A stretch of 64,000 bases of DNA, from NCBI RefSeq assembly GCF_002831665.1, contig NZ_CP025118.1:1798001-1862000 (forward strand). The letters run 5' to 3'. The translations under genes were made by a program, and so were the position numbers. How positions within the stretch are numbered: position 1 is the stretch's first letter; each line of letters opens with the position of its first letter. The stretch is from Lacinutrix sp. Bg11-31 (GTDB lineage Bacteria; Bacteroidota; Bacteroidia; Flavobacteriales; Flavobacteriaceae). This document shows positions 1 to 9,100 of this stretch, piece by piece. Below the pieces are notes generated by a model that was not told the origin of the DNA, did no database searches, and was given only the letters and a program-made list of their open reading frames with translations.

Positions 1-458
1 TCTTCTAAAAACGTAATTTTTATAGGGTGATTTAATACTTGAAACGTGTTTGGTGTTAGTTTTAACTTAAAAGGTGCCGCTTTATAAATATCGTCTTTTC
101 TAAAACGTGATTGCTTAAGGTAACTAATGTAAAAGGCTAAACTGTCTACAACTTTTTCATGATGCGATCTAGACTTTAAATTAGTCATTATCGTTTTTAC
201 TTTTCCAGAAACTCCTCCCCAATTAAAAGTCAAACTTGTATTAGAAGTAAACAATGGGTTTTTATCATCCTCAACAGATATTTGCGTACTCAATCTATAC
301 GATTGTTGTTTTCTAATATTTTGCTGATACACAATAAACACACCTAGACCTATACAAAGTATAAACCATTTCCAATAACTTAAAGCACGTATTAAAAAGG
401 CCTTAACATCAAAAGATGATTGAGATTGCGATTCTAAAAGTTCAAATTCATCATTCAT
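1..458 (-). CDS. Wzc-like polysaccharide chain-length determinant / tyrosine kinase (N-terminal part, cut by window edge)
   Basis: Only the first 152 or so codons are present; the gene runs off the left edge. The protein starts MNDEFELLESQ, has a hydrophobic segment at about residues 25-45 (SYWKWFILCIGLGVFIVYQ) and then a periplasmic Wzz-type region beginning YRLSTQISVEDD. This is the usual start of Bacteroidota Wzc-type inner-membrane proteins that drive capsule or exopolysaccharide polymerisation and export. It starts 12 bases after the OPX lipoprotein gene, so the two form an operon in the classic wza-wzc order. The kinase domain is not in the window, so a kinase-less chain-length protein is also possible. 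Confidence 0.82.
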   Translation of the reverse strand, partial: MNDEFELLESQSQSSFDVKAFLIRALSYWKWFILCIGLGVFIVYQQNIRKQQSYRLSTQISVEDDKNPLFTSNTSLTFNWGGVSGKVKTIMTNLKSRSHHEKVVDSLAFYISYLKQSRFRKDDIYKAAPFKLKLTPNTFQVLNHPIKITFLE

Positions 459-470
459 AAATAATCACTT

Positions 471-1271
471 TTAAAGATTTTTTGCTAAAAAGAATGTAGA
501 CACTAAGACCGAAAAAATTGAAGCTATAGTCGTTAATGTTTGAGTTGCAGTTTGTCCTGCTCCTAAAGCTTTTCGCTTTAATGGTTTCACCAAAATCATG
601 TCGTTAGATTGAATATAATAATATGGAGATTGCATAGCAACCATATCTGTTAAATCTATGTGGTGTATTTTCTGTCCTTGTGGATATTGCCTAACAACTA
701 AAACATCTGTTCTATCACCAGTATCTTTTATATCTCCTGCATTTGCCAATGCTTCAATAATATTAACACGATCTTGAAACAATGTTAACACTCCAGAACC
801 ATTTACTTCTCCAGAAACAGTATAACGTAATCCCGCTAACTTAACTGTTATAAAAATTTTAGAAACATCTTTTAGGTAATTATCGAATAAAGACTGCTTT
901 ACTTTTGCATTAATTTCGTCTGTAGTAAAACCTAAAACATTTATTTTTCCTAATATGGGAAATTCAATATTACCATGTAAATCGACTGTAAAACCATCAT
1001 AATATAATGCTTCTTGACCACTCGTACTTCCTGCTTTTCCTGTAGGCGTAAAAACCGCTACTAATTTTGCTAATTCAGAATCTGCAGATTTTATATTTAT
1101 ACTAAGAACATCGTTAATTTGAACACGATAAGGCTTTCCCATGTCTTTTAACAACAGAGAATCATTAACAACCGTACCTTTATCTTGAAGATAAACCACG
1201 TCTTTATTAGTAATACAAGAAGAACATAATATACTGAATAGTATAGCAATAGCTACTATAAATTTATTCAT
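471..1271 (-). CDS. Polysaccharide export outer-membrane lipoprotein (OPX, Wza-like)
   Basis: 266 residues. The N-terminus is a lipoprotein signal (hydrophobic FIVAIAILFSILCSSC, probable lipid Cys19). A Poly_export domain follows, starting about residue 48 (YRVQINDVLSINIKSAD), then an SLBB-type stretch about 150-235, and a hydrophobic C-terminal segment (TIASIFSVLVSTFFLAKNL). OPX proteins form the outer-membrane or periplasmic channel for capsule and exopolysaccharide export and work with Wzc-type partners, which is what the next gene encodes. A strong promoter lies just upstream (1294-1323). The short length and C-terminal hydrophobic helix are typical of flavobacterial members. Confidence 0.9.
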   Translation of the reverse strand: MNKFIVAIAILFSILCSSCITNKDVVYLQDKGTVVNDSLLLKDMGKPYRVQINDVLSINIKSADSELAKLVAVFTPTGKAGSTSGQEALYYDGFTVDLHGNIEFPILGKINVLGFTTDEINAKVKQSLFDNYLKDVSKIFITVKLAGLRYTVSGEVNGSGVLTLFQDRVNIIEALANAGDIKDTGDRTDVLVVRQYPQGQKIHHIDLTDMVAMQSPYYYIQSNDMILVKPLKRKALGAGQTATQTLTTIASIFSVLVSTFFLAKNL

Positions 1272-1293
1272 TATCTGGCGCTTAGATTAGTCA

Positions 1294-1323
1294 CAAATAT
1301 AACCTTTCGTCGTGAATAACAAA
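1294..1323 (-). promoter_or_regulatory. Promoter of the OPX/Wzc operon
   Basis: On the minus strand, TTTG (1323-1320), an 18-base spacer and TATATTTG (1301-1294) match the Bacteroidota -33/-7 promoter consensus (TTTG, about 17-23 bases, TAnnTTTG). The -7 box lies 23 bases upstream of the OPX start codon. Confidence 0.75.
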
Positions 1324-1484
1324 ACTTTTGTCGGATTTTTTGGTTTCTTGTCTGTTGTTTTATAAATGTTCGATAGTTTTTAATCCAATCCGTTATAATT
1401 TTAATTTAATTTTTAAATTAATGAAGAGCGAAACTTATACAAGCTCTTTTAGTTTTTTGTACGTTATTTGTAAAAAAACAACCA

Positions 1485-3350
1485 TTGACTTATTTAACTG
1501 TTGAAAGTATATCAAAATCTTATGGAGAGCTAACACTCTTTGAAGACATCTCTTTTAGTATCCATAAAGGCCAAAAAGTAGCATTCGTTGCGAAAAATGG
1601 TACTGGAAAAACATCCATATTAAATATTCTTGAAAAAACCGACGAGCCAGATTCTGGTAATGTTATTTTCAGAAAAGATATTAAAGTATCTTTTTTACCT
1701 CAAGAACCTTACTTAAATAGCGAGCTTTCTGTTGAAGACACCATTTTTAATAGCGACAATCCTATTCTAGATGTTATTAAAAACTACGAGAAGGCACTTT
1801 TAAATCCTGAAGATGCCGAAGCTTATCAAGTAGCATTCGAGCAAATGGATATACAAAATGCTTGGGATTTTGAAACACAATACAAGCAAATTCTCTTTAA
1901 ACTAAAGCTAGAAGATTTACAACAAAAAGTAAGTAGCATGTCTGGTGGGCAGAAAAAACGCCTCTCTTTAGCTAATGCTTTAATTAATAAACCTGACCTT
2001 TTAATTCTTGATGAGCCAACAAATCATTTAGATTTAGAAATGATAGAATGGTTAGAAGAATTTTTCGCAAAAGAAAACATCACCTTATTTATGGTAACGC
2101 ATGATCGTTACTTTTTAGAGCGTGTTTGTAATGAAATTATAGAACTGGATCAAGGTGAATTATTTTCGTATAAAGGAAACTACTCTTATTATTTAGAAAA
2201 AAAGGAAGCTAGGATAGAACAACAAACTGTAGAAACTGGTAAAGCCAAACAACTTTTTAAAAAGGAATTAACCTGGATGCGTCGCCAACCAAAAGCACGT
2301 ACTACAAAATCTAAATCGAGAATAAACGATTTTACCGAAATTAAACACAAAGCAAGCCAACGTAGAAACGACCATGAAATTCAATTAGAATTAAATATGG
2401 AGCGTTTGGGTAGTAAAATTGTTGAGCTTAAAAAAGTCTCTAAATCTTACAAAGACAAAGTAATACTAGATGGCTTTAATTACATGTTCCAAAAAGGTGA
2501 ACGTGCAGGGATTATTGGAAAAAACGGAACAGGAAAGTCGACTTTTTTAAATATTTTAACAGAAAGCGCACAACCAGATTCTGGAAAGATAGTTATTGGA
2601 GAAACTGTAAAGTTTGGATATTACACACAAGGCGGTATTACTCCAAAACCAAACCAAAAAGTTATAGATATTGTTCGTGAGTTTGGTGATTACATTCCAT
2701 TAAAAAAAGGAAAACAAATTAGTGCACAACAATTATTAGAGCGCTTTTTATTCGATAGAAAAAAGCAATACGATTTTGTCGAAAAACTAAGTGGTGGAGA
2801 ACGTAAGCGTTTATATTTATGTACTGTTTTAATACAGAATCCTAACTTTTTAATTCTCGATGAGCCAACAAACGATTTAGATATTGTAACTTTAAATGTA
2901 CTAGAAGCTTTCTTATTAGATTTTCCTGGTTGCCTTTTGGTAGTCTCTCACGACCGTTATTTTATGGATAAGATAGTAGATCACCTATTTATTTTTAGAG
3001 GAGAAGGTGTTGTTGAAGATTTTCCTGGAAATTATAGTGATTATAGAGCTTACGAAGATAGCAAACCTGTTATCTCCGAAGTTTCCGAAGAAGAAAAAAA
3101 AGAAAAGAAAAATTGGAAAAAGAACAATAATGTAAAGCTATCTTATAACGAACAAAAGGAGTACAAAAACTTAGAAAGCAAAATAAAAACGTTAGAGTTC
3201 GATAAAATAGAATTGGAAAAGAAATTCTTAAATCCTGAACTTTCTACAGAAGAGATAAATAAACTTTCGAGCAAACTACAAGTTATTATCGACAGCATAG
3301 AAGAAAAAGAAATGCGCTGGTTAGAATTAACTGAGAAACTGGAAGGGTAA
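1485..3350 (+). CDS. ABC-F family ATPase (Uup-like)
   Basis: 621 residues with two ABC ATPase domains in one chain and no membrane segments, which defines the ABC-F family. Domain 1 has Walker A KNGTGKT (37-43), signature SGGQKKR and Walker B LLILDEPTNHLD. Domain 2 has Walker A KNGTGKST (about 345), signature LSGGERKR and FLILDEPTNDLD. The two are joined by a basic linker (about residues 255-305), and a charged coiled coil lies at the C-terminus (about 540-621), as in Uup. ABC-F proteins act on ribosomes or, for Uup, on branched DNA and ribosome assembly. The start is TTG at 1485; no ATG fits the family start. It stands alone, followed by a repeat-rich gap. Confidence 0.9.
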   Translation: MTYLTVESISKSYGELTLFEDISFSIHKGQKVAFVAKNGTGKTSILNILEKTDEPDSGNVIFRKDIKVSFLPQEPYLNSELSVEDTIFNSDNPILDVIKNYEKALLNPEDAEAYQVAFEQMDIQNAWDFETQYKQILFKLKLEDLQQKVSSMSGGQKKRLSLANALINKPDLLILDEPTNHLDLEMIEWLEEFFAKENITLFMVTHDRYFLERVCNEIIELDQGELFSYKGNYSYYLEKKEARIEQQTVETGKAKQLFKKELTWMRRQPKARTTKSKSRINDFTEIKHKASQRRNDHEIQLELNMERLGSKIVELKKVSKSYKDKVILDGFNYMFQKGERAGIIGKNGTGKSTFLNILTESAQPDSGKIVIGETVKFGYYTQGGITPKPNQKVIDIVREFGDYIPLKKGKQISAQQLLERFLFDRKKQYDFVEKLSGGERKRLYLCTVLIQNPNFLILDEPTNDLDIVTLNVLEAFLLDFPGCLLVVSHDRYFMDKIVDHLFIFRGEGVVEDFPGNYSDYRAYEDSKPVISEVSEEEKKEKKNWKKNNNVKLSYNEQKEYKNLESKIKTLEFDKIELEKKFLNPELSTEEINKLSSKLQVIIDSIEEKEMRWLELTEKLEG

Positions 3351-3516
3351 TAGTCCTCAGTAAGCAGTATTCGGTGAGCAGTTGATTATGCTTGCAGAAA
3401 ACTGTGGATTATAAATTAATGTTGAATAACACCATTAGTTATTTATACAGAGGAAAAAAAATAACAACTTAAATTATTTAAATAAAACACCTAATACTAT
3501 TTTGCTCAAGCATTAT
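3351..3516. other. Non-coding stretch downstream of the ABC-F gene
   Basis: No credible gene. It begins with a CAGTAAGCAGTATTCGG-type microrepeat (3358-3384), resembling a weaker match at 16497-16520, and is otherwise AT-rich without a clear hairpin. Confidence 0.4.
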
Positions 3517-3576
3517 CCTCTTTTTTCAAAGAGGAGAATGAATTTAAATGTCCCTTAAGACATTTGAAGAAAGAGG
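3517..3576 (-). repeat. Two-hairpin dispersed repeat, copy 1
   Basis: About 60 bases made of two stem-loops: CCTCTTTTTTCAAAGAGG and AAATGTCCCTTAAGACATTT, closed by GAAGAAAGAGG. Copy 2 lies 163 bases downstream and is nearly identical. On the minus strand it reads TTCTTCAAA, hairpin, CCTC hairpin, which is the same layout as the elements at 32170-32250 and 51838-51921. Confidence 0.8.
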
Positions 3577-3679
3577 AGCTCAGAAACTAATAATATTAAA
3601 TAAAAATACTCGTTATAGTTAACTAAGGAAACAGAATAAAAAATAATTTTAACAACAATTATAATCGTTAAAACGCTCT

Positions 3680-3740
3680 CCTCTTTTTTTCAAAGAGGAG
3701 AATGAATTTAAATGTCCCTAAAGACATTTAAAGAAAGAGG
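3680..3740 (-). repeat. Two-hairpin dispersed repeat, copy 2
   Basis: Near-identical to 3517-3576 (CCTCTTTTTTTCAAAGAGG, then AAATGTCCCTAAAGACATTT, then AAAGAAAGAGG). It ends 8 bases before the methyltransferase start codon, so it forms that gene's leader and could affect its transcription or translation. Confidence 0.8.
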
Positions 3741-3748
3741 TGTTCAAA

Positions 3749-4522
3749 ATGTTGCAACAAATAATAGCCTACATAAAATTTTTAAAGCGTTCCACAAACC
3801 AACATGGTGTGCACTCTCCTTTTGTCTATAATTTAATAACAAAATGTTTTTACGATAAATCTAAATACAATAAGTATAAAGAAATAGCTTCCTATAGAAA
3901 AGCGCTTAGAAAAAGTAAAGACACTATAAATGTTATAGATTTAGGTTCTGGCAGTCGTGTTTTTAAAACTAGCCAACGTTCGGTTTCTAAAATGGTACAG
4001 AAAGTAGGTGCTTCTAAAAAAGAATCTAAACTACTATTTCGTTTAGTAAATTATCTTCAAATTAATACCATTTTAGAATTAGGTACTTCTTTAGGTATTG
4101 CAACTCATGCTATGGCAGTTGCAAATCCAGAAATTAAAATGACCTCTATAGAAGGTTGTCCAAATATTTCGGCTTATACAAAAGGAACGCTAGGGCAATT
4201 CAACTTAAAAAACACAGAAATACTTACAGGTGATTTTAACGACGCTATTAAACCTTTAGCATTAAATAAATATGATTTAATCTATTTTGATGGCAATCAC
4301 CAAAAACAAGCAACTTTAGATTATTTTGAAACCTTATTAACAACAACAACTAACGATTCCTTTTTTATATTTGATGATATTTATTGGTCTAAAGAAATGA
4401 CTGAGGCTTGGGAAATAATTAAAAAGCATCCTCAAGTTACAGTAACAATAGATACCTTTTTTTTAGGCTTTGTGTTTTTTAGAAAAGAACAGAAAAAAGA
4501 ACATTTTAAAATAAGGATATAA
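3749..4522 (+). CDS. Class I SAM-dependent methyltransferase
   Basis: 257 residues from ATG at 3749. I prefer this to an in-frame GTG at 3740, which lies at the edge of the upstream repeat. The start MLQQIIAYIKFLKRS and the following NQHGVHSPFVYNL are typical of a flavobacterial O-methyltransferase-like group. SAM-binding motif I is LELGTSLGIATHAM at about residue 109, and an acidic motif DLIYFDGNHQ lies at about 175. The substrate is unknown. The gene follows the duplicated repeat and precedes two possible tiny membrane proteins. Confidence 0.85.
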   Translation: MLQQIIAYIKFLKRSTNQHGVHSPFVYNLITKCFYDKSKYNKYKEIASYRKALRKSKDTINVIDLGSGSRVFKTSQRSVSKMVQKVGASKKESKLLFRLVNYLQINTILELGTSLGIATHAMAVANPEIKMTSIEGCPNISAYTKGTLGQFNLKNTEILTGDFNDAIKPLALNKYDLIYFDGNHQKQATLDYFETLLTTTTNDSFFIFDDIYWSKEMTEAWEIIKKHPQVTVTIDTFFLGFVFFRKEQKKEHFKIRI

Positions 4523-4524
4523 GT

Positions 4525-4653
4525 CTGTTAGTACCTATTCTCACATTATTTGGATTATTACTGTTAGCAAAAGCATTTGTTTCTGTTATTAATCGCAAAC
4601 GAAAATTTAGAAACAATAAAACTAAATTTAGAAAAAAAATGAACCGCAAGTAG
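4525..4653 (+). CDS. Possible 42-residue single-pass membrane protein (non-standard start)
   Basis: The frame from 4525 reads LLVPILTLFGLLLLAKAFV, then a very basic tail (NRKRKFRNNKTKFRKKMNRK), and stops at 4653. It has a hydrophobic helix followed by a positive cytosolic tail. The only usable initiators are CTG at 4525 or ATA/ATT codons, since no ATG, GTG or TTG fits. It is either a non-standard start, a decayed gene or chance. It begins 3 bases after the methyltransferase stop. Confidence 0.25.
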   Translation: MLVPILTLFGLLLLAKAFVSVINRKRKFRNNKTKFRKKMNRK

Positions 4654-4676
4654 TCTCATTTATTATAAACAAACTC

Positions 4677-4754
4677 ATGAATATTCCTTGGCTTCTTATT
4701 GCAGTAATTATTGGTTTGATATTGGTTTTCATCAATAATAAAAAGTTTAAATAA
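4677..4754 (+). CDS. Possible 25-residue single-pass membrane peptide
   Basis: ATG at 4677 opens MNIPWLLIAVIIGLILVFIN followed by NKKFK and TAA. The composition (one hydrophobic helix, basic tail) is that of a bacterial small membrane protein, and it lies 154 bases after the methyltransferase. No homologue is recognised and chance cannot be excluded. Confidence 0.35.
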   Translation: MNIPWLLIAVIIGLILVFINNKKFK

Positions 4755-4889
4755 TTTCCACTAAAAACGTTCACCTTTTAACTTATAACTTTTAACTTTG
4801 AAAGTATAAACCTTCCATAATAAATTTTAACACCTAAAAGAATACCCAATTGGAAACAACATGTGACCAATTTTTAAAAAAAAAGACAC
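4755..4889. other. Leader region of the adenosyltransferase gene
   Basis: No gene seen. It contains an AT-rich run of AACTTATAACTTTTAACTTTG-like repeats (about 4770-4805), similar in style to the flanks of the four-helix-bundle gene at 27.3 kb. No terminator or riboswitch-like structure was recognised. Confidence 0.35.
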
Positions 4890-5462
4890 ATGAAAGTATA
4901 TACAAAAACAGGAGATAAAGGTACAACAGCTCTATTTGGTGGTACTCGTGTTCCAAAACATCATATTCGTATAGATAGTTATGGTACAGTAGACGAACTT
5001 AATTCTCATATAGGACTTATTCGCGACCAAAATATAAATCAGCAATACAAAGACATTTTAGCAACAATACAAAACAAACTCTTTACTGTTGGAGCCGTTT
5101 TAGCAACAGATCCAGAGAAATTAATTTTAAAAAACGGGAAAGAACGTTTAAACATCAATAAAATTTCAGCAGAAGATATAGAACTTCTGGAGCACGAAAT
5201 GGATGCTATGAACGAGGACTTACCACCTATGACGCATTTTGTGCTTCCTGGAGGACACCAAACAGTGTCATTCTGTCACATAGCACGTTGTGTGTGTAGA
5301 AGAGCCGAACGTTTAGCAAGTGCATTAAACGAATTAGAGCCATTTTTACCAGAAGCTCTAATGTATTTAAACCGTCTTTCTGACTATCTTTTTGTATTGG
5401 CACGAAAGTTGTCTCATGACTTACAAGCAGACGAAGTAAAATGGATTCCTGAAAAGCATTAA
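4890..5462 (+). CDS. Cob(I)alamin adenosyltransferase, PduO type
   Basis: 190 residues. The N-terminal signature MKVYTKTGDKGTTALFGG binds ATP in PduO-type enzymes, and the C-terminal helix carries the conserved RCVCRRAERL motif and LSDYLFVLAR. The family transfers the adenosyl group from ATP to cob(I)alamin to form coenzyme B12, used by enzymes such as methylmalonyl-CoA mutase. The mutase-associated GTPase MeaB is also in this window (16.6 kb), although not adjacent. No cobalamin riboswitch is visible upstream. Confidence 0.93.
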   Translation: MKVYTKTGDKGTTALFGGTRVPKHHIRIDSYGTVDELNSHIGLIRDQNINQQYKDILATIQNKLFTVGAVLATDPEKLILKNGKERLNINKISAEDIELLEHEMDAMNEDLPPMTHFVLPGGHQTVSFCHIARCVCRRAERLASALNELEPFLPEALMYLNRLSDYLFVLARKLSHDLQADEVKWIPEKH

Positions 5463-5637
5463 AGCTATATAGAAACACAAACTTGAGTCCTGTTATTAAA
5501 TAACACTGCAAAAGATTTAGTATCAAATAGTTTCAGTGAGAAATGATGTTCTTTTTTATTACTGAAAAATAATTCACTTTTTTCTTGCCTATCAAAATTA
5601 AAAATTTATTTTTGCAAAAAATAAAACCTATTAAGAA

Positions 5638-5859
5638 ATGTATTGGACATTAGAATTAGCATCTCATTTAAGTGATGCACCTTGGCCTGCTACTAAAGAC
5701 GAACTTATCGATTACGCGATTAGAACTGGAGCACCTTTAGAAGTTACTGAAAATTTACAAGCAATTGAAGACGAAGGAGATTCGTACGACTCAATTGAAG
5801 AAATCTGGCCAGATTACCCAACAGATGAAGATTACCTCTGGAATGAGGATGAGTACTAG
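5638..5859 (+). CDS. DUF2795 family small acidic protein
   Basis: 73 residues, very acidic at the C-terminus (EEIWPDYPTDEDYLWNEDEY). The core WPATKDELIDYAIRTGAPLE is the DUF2795 fold, a small helical domain of unknown function common in Bacteroidota. It is a single gene, followed about 100 bases later by a rho-independent terminator at 5957-5983. Confidence 0.85.
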   Translation: MYWTLELASHLSDAPWPATKDELIDYAIRTGAPLEVTENLQAIEDEGDSYDSIEEIWPDYPTDEDYLWNEDEY

Positions 5860-5861
5860 AA

Positions 5862-6050
5862 ATTATGCTTTGCATAATCTCTAATACCAATAAGACGTTG
5901 CAATGCAACATCTCAACAACTAAAAGACATAGCAATGCTACGCTTTAACAAAAAGGAAAAAGTCTCAATTTGGGACTTTTTTTGTGCTTTAAAATTTAGC
6001 CATCCACAGCTAAAAACGTATATTTAAGCCCTTAAATTTGCTATGCAAAT
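5862..6050. repeat. Cluster of short perfect palindromes
   Basis: Three small dyads built around GCAATGC/TTGCAT-like words lie in the DUF2795-secA gap: ATTATGCTTTGCATAAT (5862-5878), GTTGCAATGCAAC (5897-5909) and ATTTGCTATGCAAAT (6036-6050), with an AGCAATGCTACGC word at about 5931. The rest of the 311-base gap holds a terminator, a TAAATTTG -7-like word (6033-6040) and a TTCGACTGCACTAAGTG repeat word (about 6068-6085). Confidence 0.5.
5957..5983 (+). terminator. Rho-independent terminator
   Basis: Stem AAAAAGTC (5957-5964), loop TCAATTTGG, stem GACTTTTT and a continuing T-run. It lies about 100 bases after the DUF2795 gene and before secA. Confidence 0.8.
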
Positions 6051-6170
6051 AGCATCGAAAACAAAGGTGCTTCGACTGCACTAAGTGTAACAGTCGCAAC
6101 ACAACTAACATAACAACTGTAGTGTTTTAAACAGATAAAACGCTACAAACGAAATATAAAACATAAAATT

Positions 6171-9100
6171 ATGAGTTTTTTAGATTCCGTACTAAAGCTA
6201 TTTGTTGGAGACAAATCCAAACAAGATGTGCAAGCCATATCACCTTTAGTAGATAAAATTAAAACCTTTGAAGCTGCTTTAGAATCTTTATCTCACGATG
6301 AGTTAAGAGCTAAAACTGCAGAATTTAAGGCTATTATTGCAGAAACACGTAAACCGTTTAACGAGCGTAAAGACAAACTTAAAGCAGAAGCAGATGCTAC
6401 TGAAGATATTGATAGACGTGAAGACATCTATCAAGAAATTGATAAAATAGAAGACGAGTCTTACGAAGCAGTAGAAGAAACTTTAAACACTATTTTACCC
6501 GAAGCTTTTGCTGTCGTTAAAGAAACAGCAAAACGTTTTACAAACAATACCCAAATTACAGTTACTGCTAGTGCGTTTGACAGGGAAGTTTCTGGAATGG
6601 GAGACTATGTAACTCTAGATGGGGACCAAGCAACTTGGGCCAACTCTTGGGATGCCGTTGGAAAACCAATTACTTGGGACATGATCCATTACGACGTGCA
6701 GCTTATTGGTGGTATAGCTATGCACCAAGGTAAAATTGCAGAAATGCAAACTGGTGAAGGTAAAACCCTAGTCGCAACCTTACCTGTTTACTTAAATGCT
6801 TTAGCCGAAAAAGGTGTGCACTTAGTAACAGTAAACGACTACTTAGCAAAACGAGATATGGCTTGGATGGCTCCAATTTTCCAATTCCATGGCATGAGTA
6901 TTGACTGTATCGATTACCACAAACCAAATAGTGATGGTCGTAAAAAAGCATACAATTCTGACATTACTTATGGTACAAATAACGAATTTGGTTTCGATTA
7001 TTTACGTGATAACATGGCAAATTCGCCAGACGACTTAGTACAACGCCCTCACCATTACGCTATTGTAGATGAAGTAGATTCTGTATTAGTGGATGATGCT
7101 AGAACACCATTAATTATTTCTGGTCCAATACCAAAAGGTAACGAGCATGAATTTGATGCCTTAAAACCTAAGGTCGAAGACATCGTTTCTGTACAACGTA
7201 AACAGTTAACACAAACTTTAGTAGAAGCTAAAAAGCTAATTGCTAGTGGAGACACTAAAGAAGGTGGTTTTCAATTATTGAGAGTTTACAGAGGTATCCC
7301 TAAAAACAAAGCGCTTATTAAGTTTTTAAGTGAAGAAGGCGTTAAACAAATCCTTCAGAAAACAGAAAACACATACATGGCGGACAACAATCGTGAGATG
7401 CCAAAGGTTGATGAAGCCTTGTACTATGTAATTGAAGAAAAAAATAATCAGATAGAATTAACAGATAAAGGTGTAGAATATATCTCTGGAAAAGACAATC
7501 CAGATTTCTTCGTAATGCCAGAAATTGGTATTGAAGTTTCAAAAATTGAAGATAAAGGCCTTTCTTCAGAAGAAGAAGCTAACCTTAAAGAAGATTTATT
7601 TAGAGAGTTTGGTATAAAATCTGAACGTATTCACACATTAAATCAGTTATTAAAAGCATATGCTTTATTCGAAAAAGACAACCAATACGTTGTTATGGAG
7701 AATAAAGTAATGATTGTAGATGAGCAAACTGGTCGTATTATGGATGGTCGTCGTTATAGCGATGGATTACACCAAGCGATTGAAGCAAAAGAAAATGTAA
7801 AAATTGAAGATGCAACACAAACTTTTGCAACTGTAACACTTCAAAACTTCTTTAGAATGTATCGCAAATTGTCTGGTATGACAGGTACTGCTGTAACTGA
7901 AGCAGGCGAATTATGGGAAATCTATAAATTAGATGTTGTAGAAATTCCTACAAACAGACCAATTGCTAGAAAAGATAAAGAAGATTTAGTTTACAAAACA
8001 AAGCGCGAAAAATACAATGCAGTAATAGACGAAGTAACACGATTATCTCAAGCAGGTCGTCCAGTACTAATTGGAACAACTAATGTTGAAATATCAGAGT
8101 TATTAGGTAAAATGTTAAGCATTCGTAAAATAGACCACAATGTCTTAAACGCAAAGCAACATAAAAAAGAAGCAGATATTGTAGCACAAGCTGGTAATGC
8201 AGGACAAGTAACTATTGCTACAAACATGGCAGGTCGTGGTACAGATATTAAATTAAGCGACGAAGTAAAAGCAGCTGGTGGATTAGCAATTGTTGGTACA
8301 GAGCGTCACGATTCGCGTCGTGTCGATAGACAGTTAAGAGGTCGTGCTGGTCGTCAAGGAGATCCAGGAAGCTCACAGTTTTACGTGTCTTTAGAAGATA
8401 ATTTAATGCGATTATTTGGTAGTGAGCGTATTGCCAAAATGATGGATAAAATGGGATTACAGGAAGGTGAAGTAATTCAGCATTCTATGATTTCTAAATC
8501 TATTGAACGTGCACAGAAAAAAGTTGAAGAGAATAACTTTGGTGTTAGAAAGCGTTTATTAGAGTATGATGATGTAATGAATGCGCAGCGTGAAGTTGTT
8601 TACAAACGTCGTTTTAATGCCTTAAATGGTGAACGTTTACGTGTGGATTTAGCAAACATGATTTTCGATACTTCGGAAGGCATAGCCGAAACAAACAAAG
8701 GAGCAAGTGATTTTAAGAATTTTGAATTCGAATTAATTCGTTATTTTTCAATGGCTTCTCCAATTACTGAAGCTGAATTTGGAAAACTATCTGCTACAGA
8801 ATTAGCAAAACGTGTTTACACTGCTGCTTTCGATCATTATAAAGCTAAAATGGAACGCAATGCAGAAGTTGCTTTCCCTGTAATTAAAGATGTTTACGAA
8901 AACCAAAGAGATAAGTACAAACGTATTGTAGTACCTTTTACAGATGGTGTAAAAACGTTACAAGTAGTTACCGATTTAGAGAAAGCATACGAATCTAAAG
9001 GTAAAGAACTAGTTACCGATTTTGAAAAAAATATTACACTTGCTATTATTGATGATGCTTGGAAAACGCATTTACGTAAAATGGACGAGTTAAAACAATC

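Noticed and set aside
3740..3748. GTG at 3740 as the start of the methyltransferase
   Set aside because: The family start fits ATG 3749, and the GTG is formed at the edge of the dispersed repeat.
4755..4889. Cobalamin riboswitch upstream of the cobalamin adenosyltransferase
   Set aside because: The 135-base leader shows no B12-box-like GCC.CTG word or stable structure, only AT-rich repeats.
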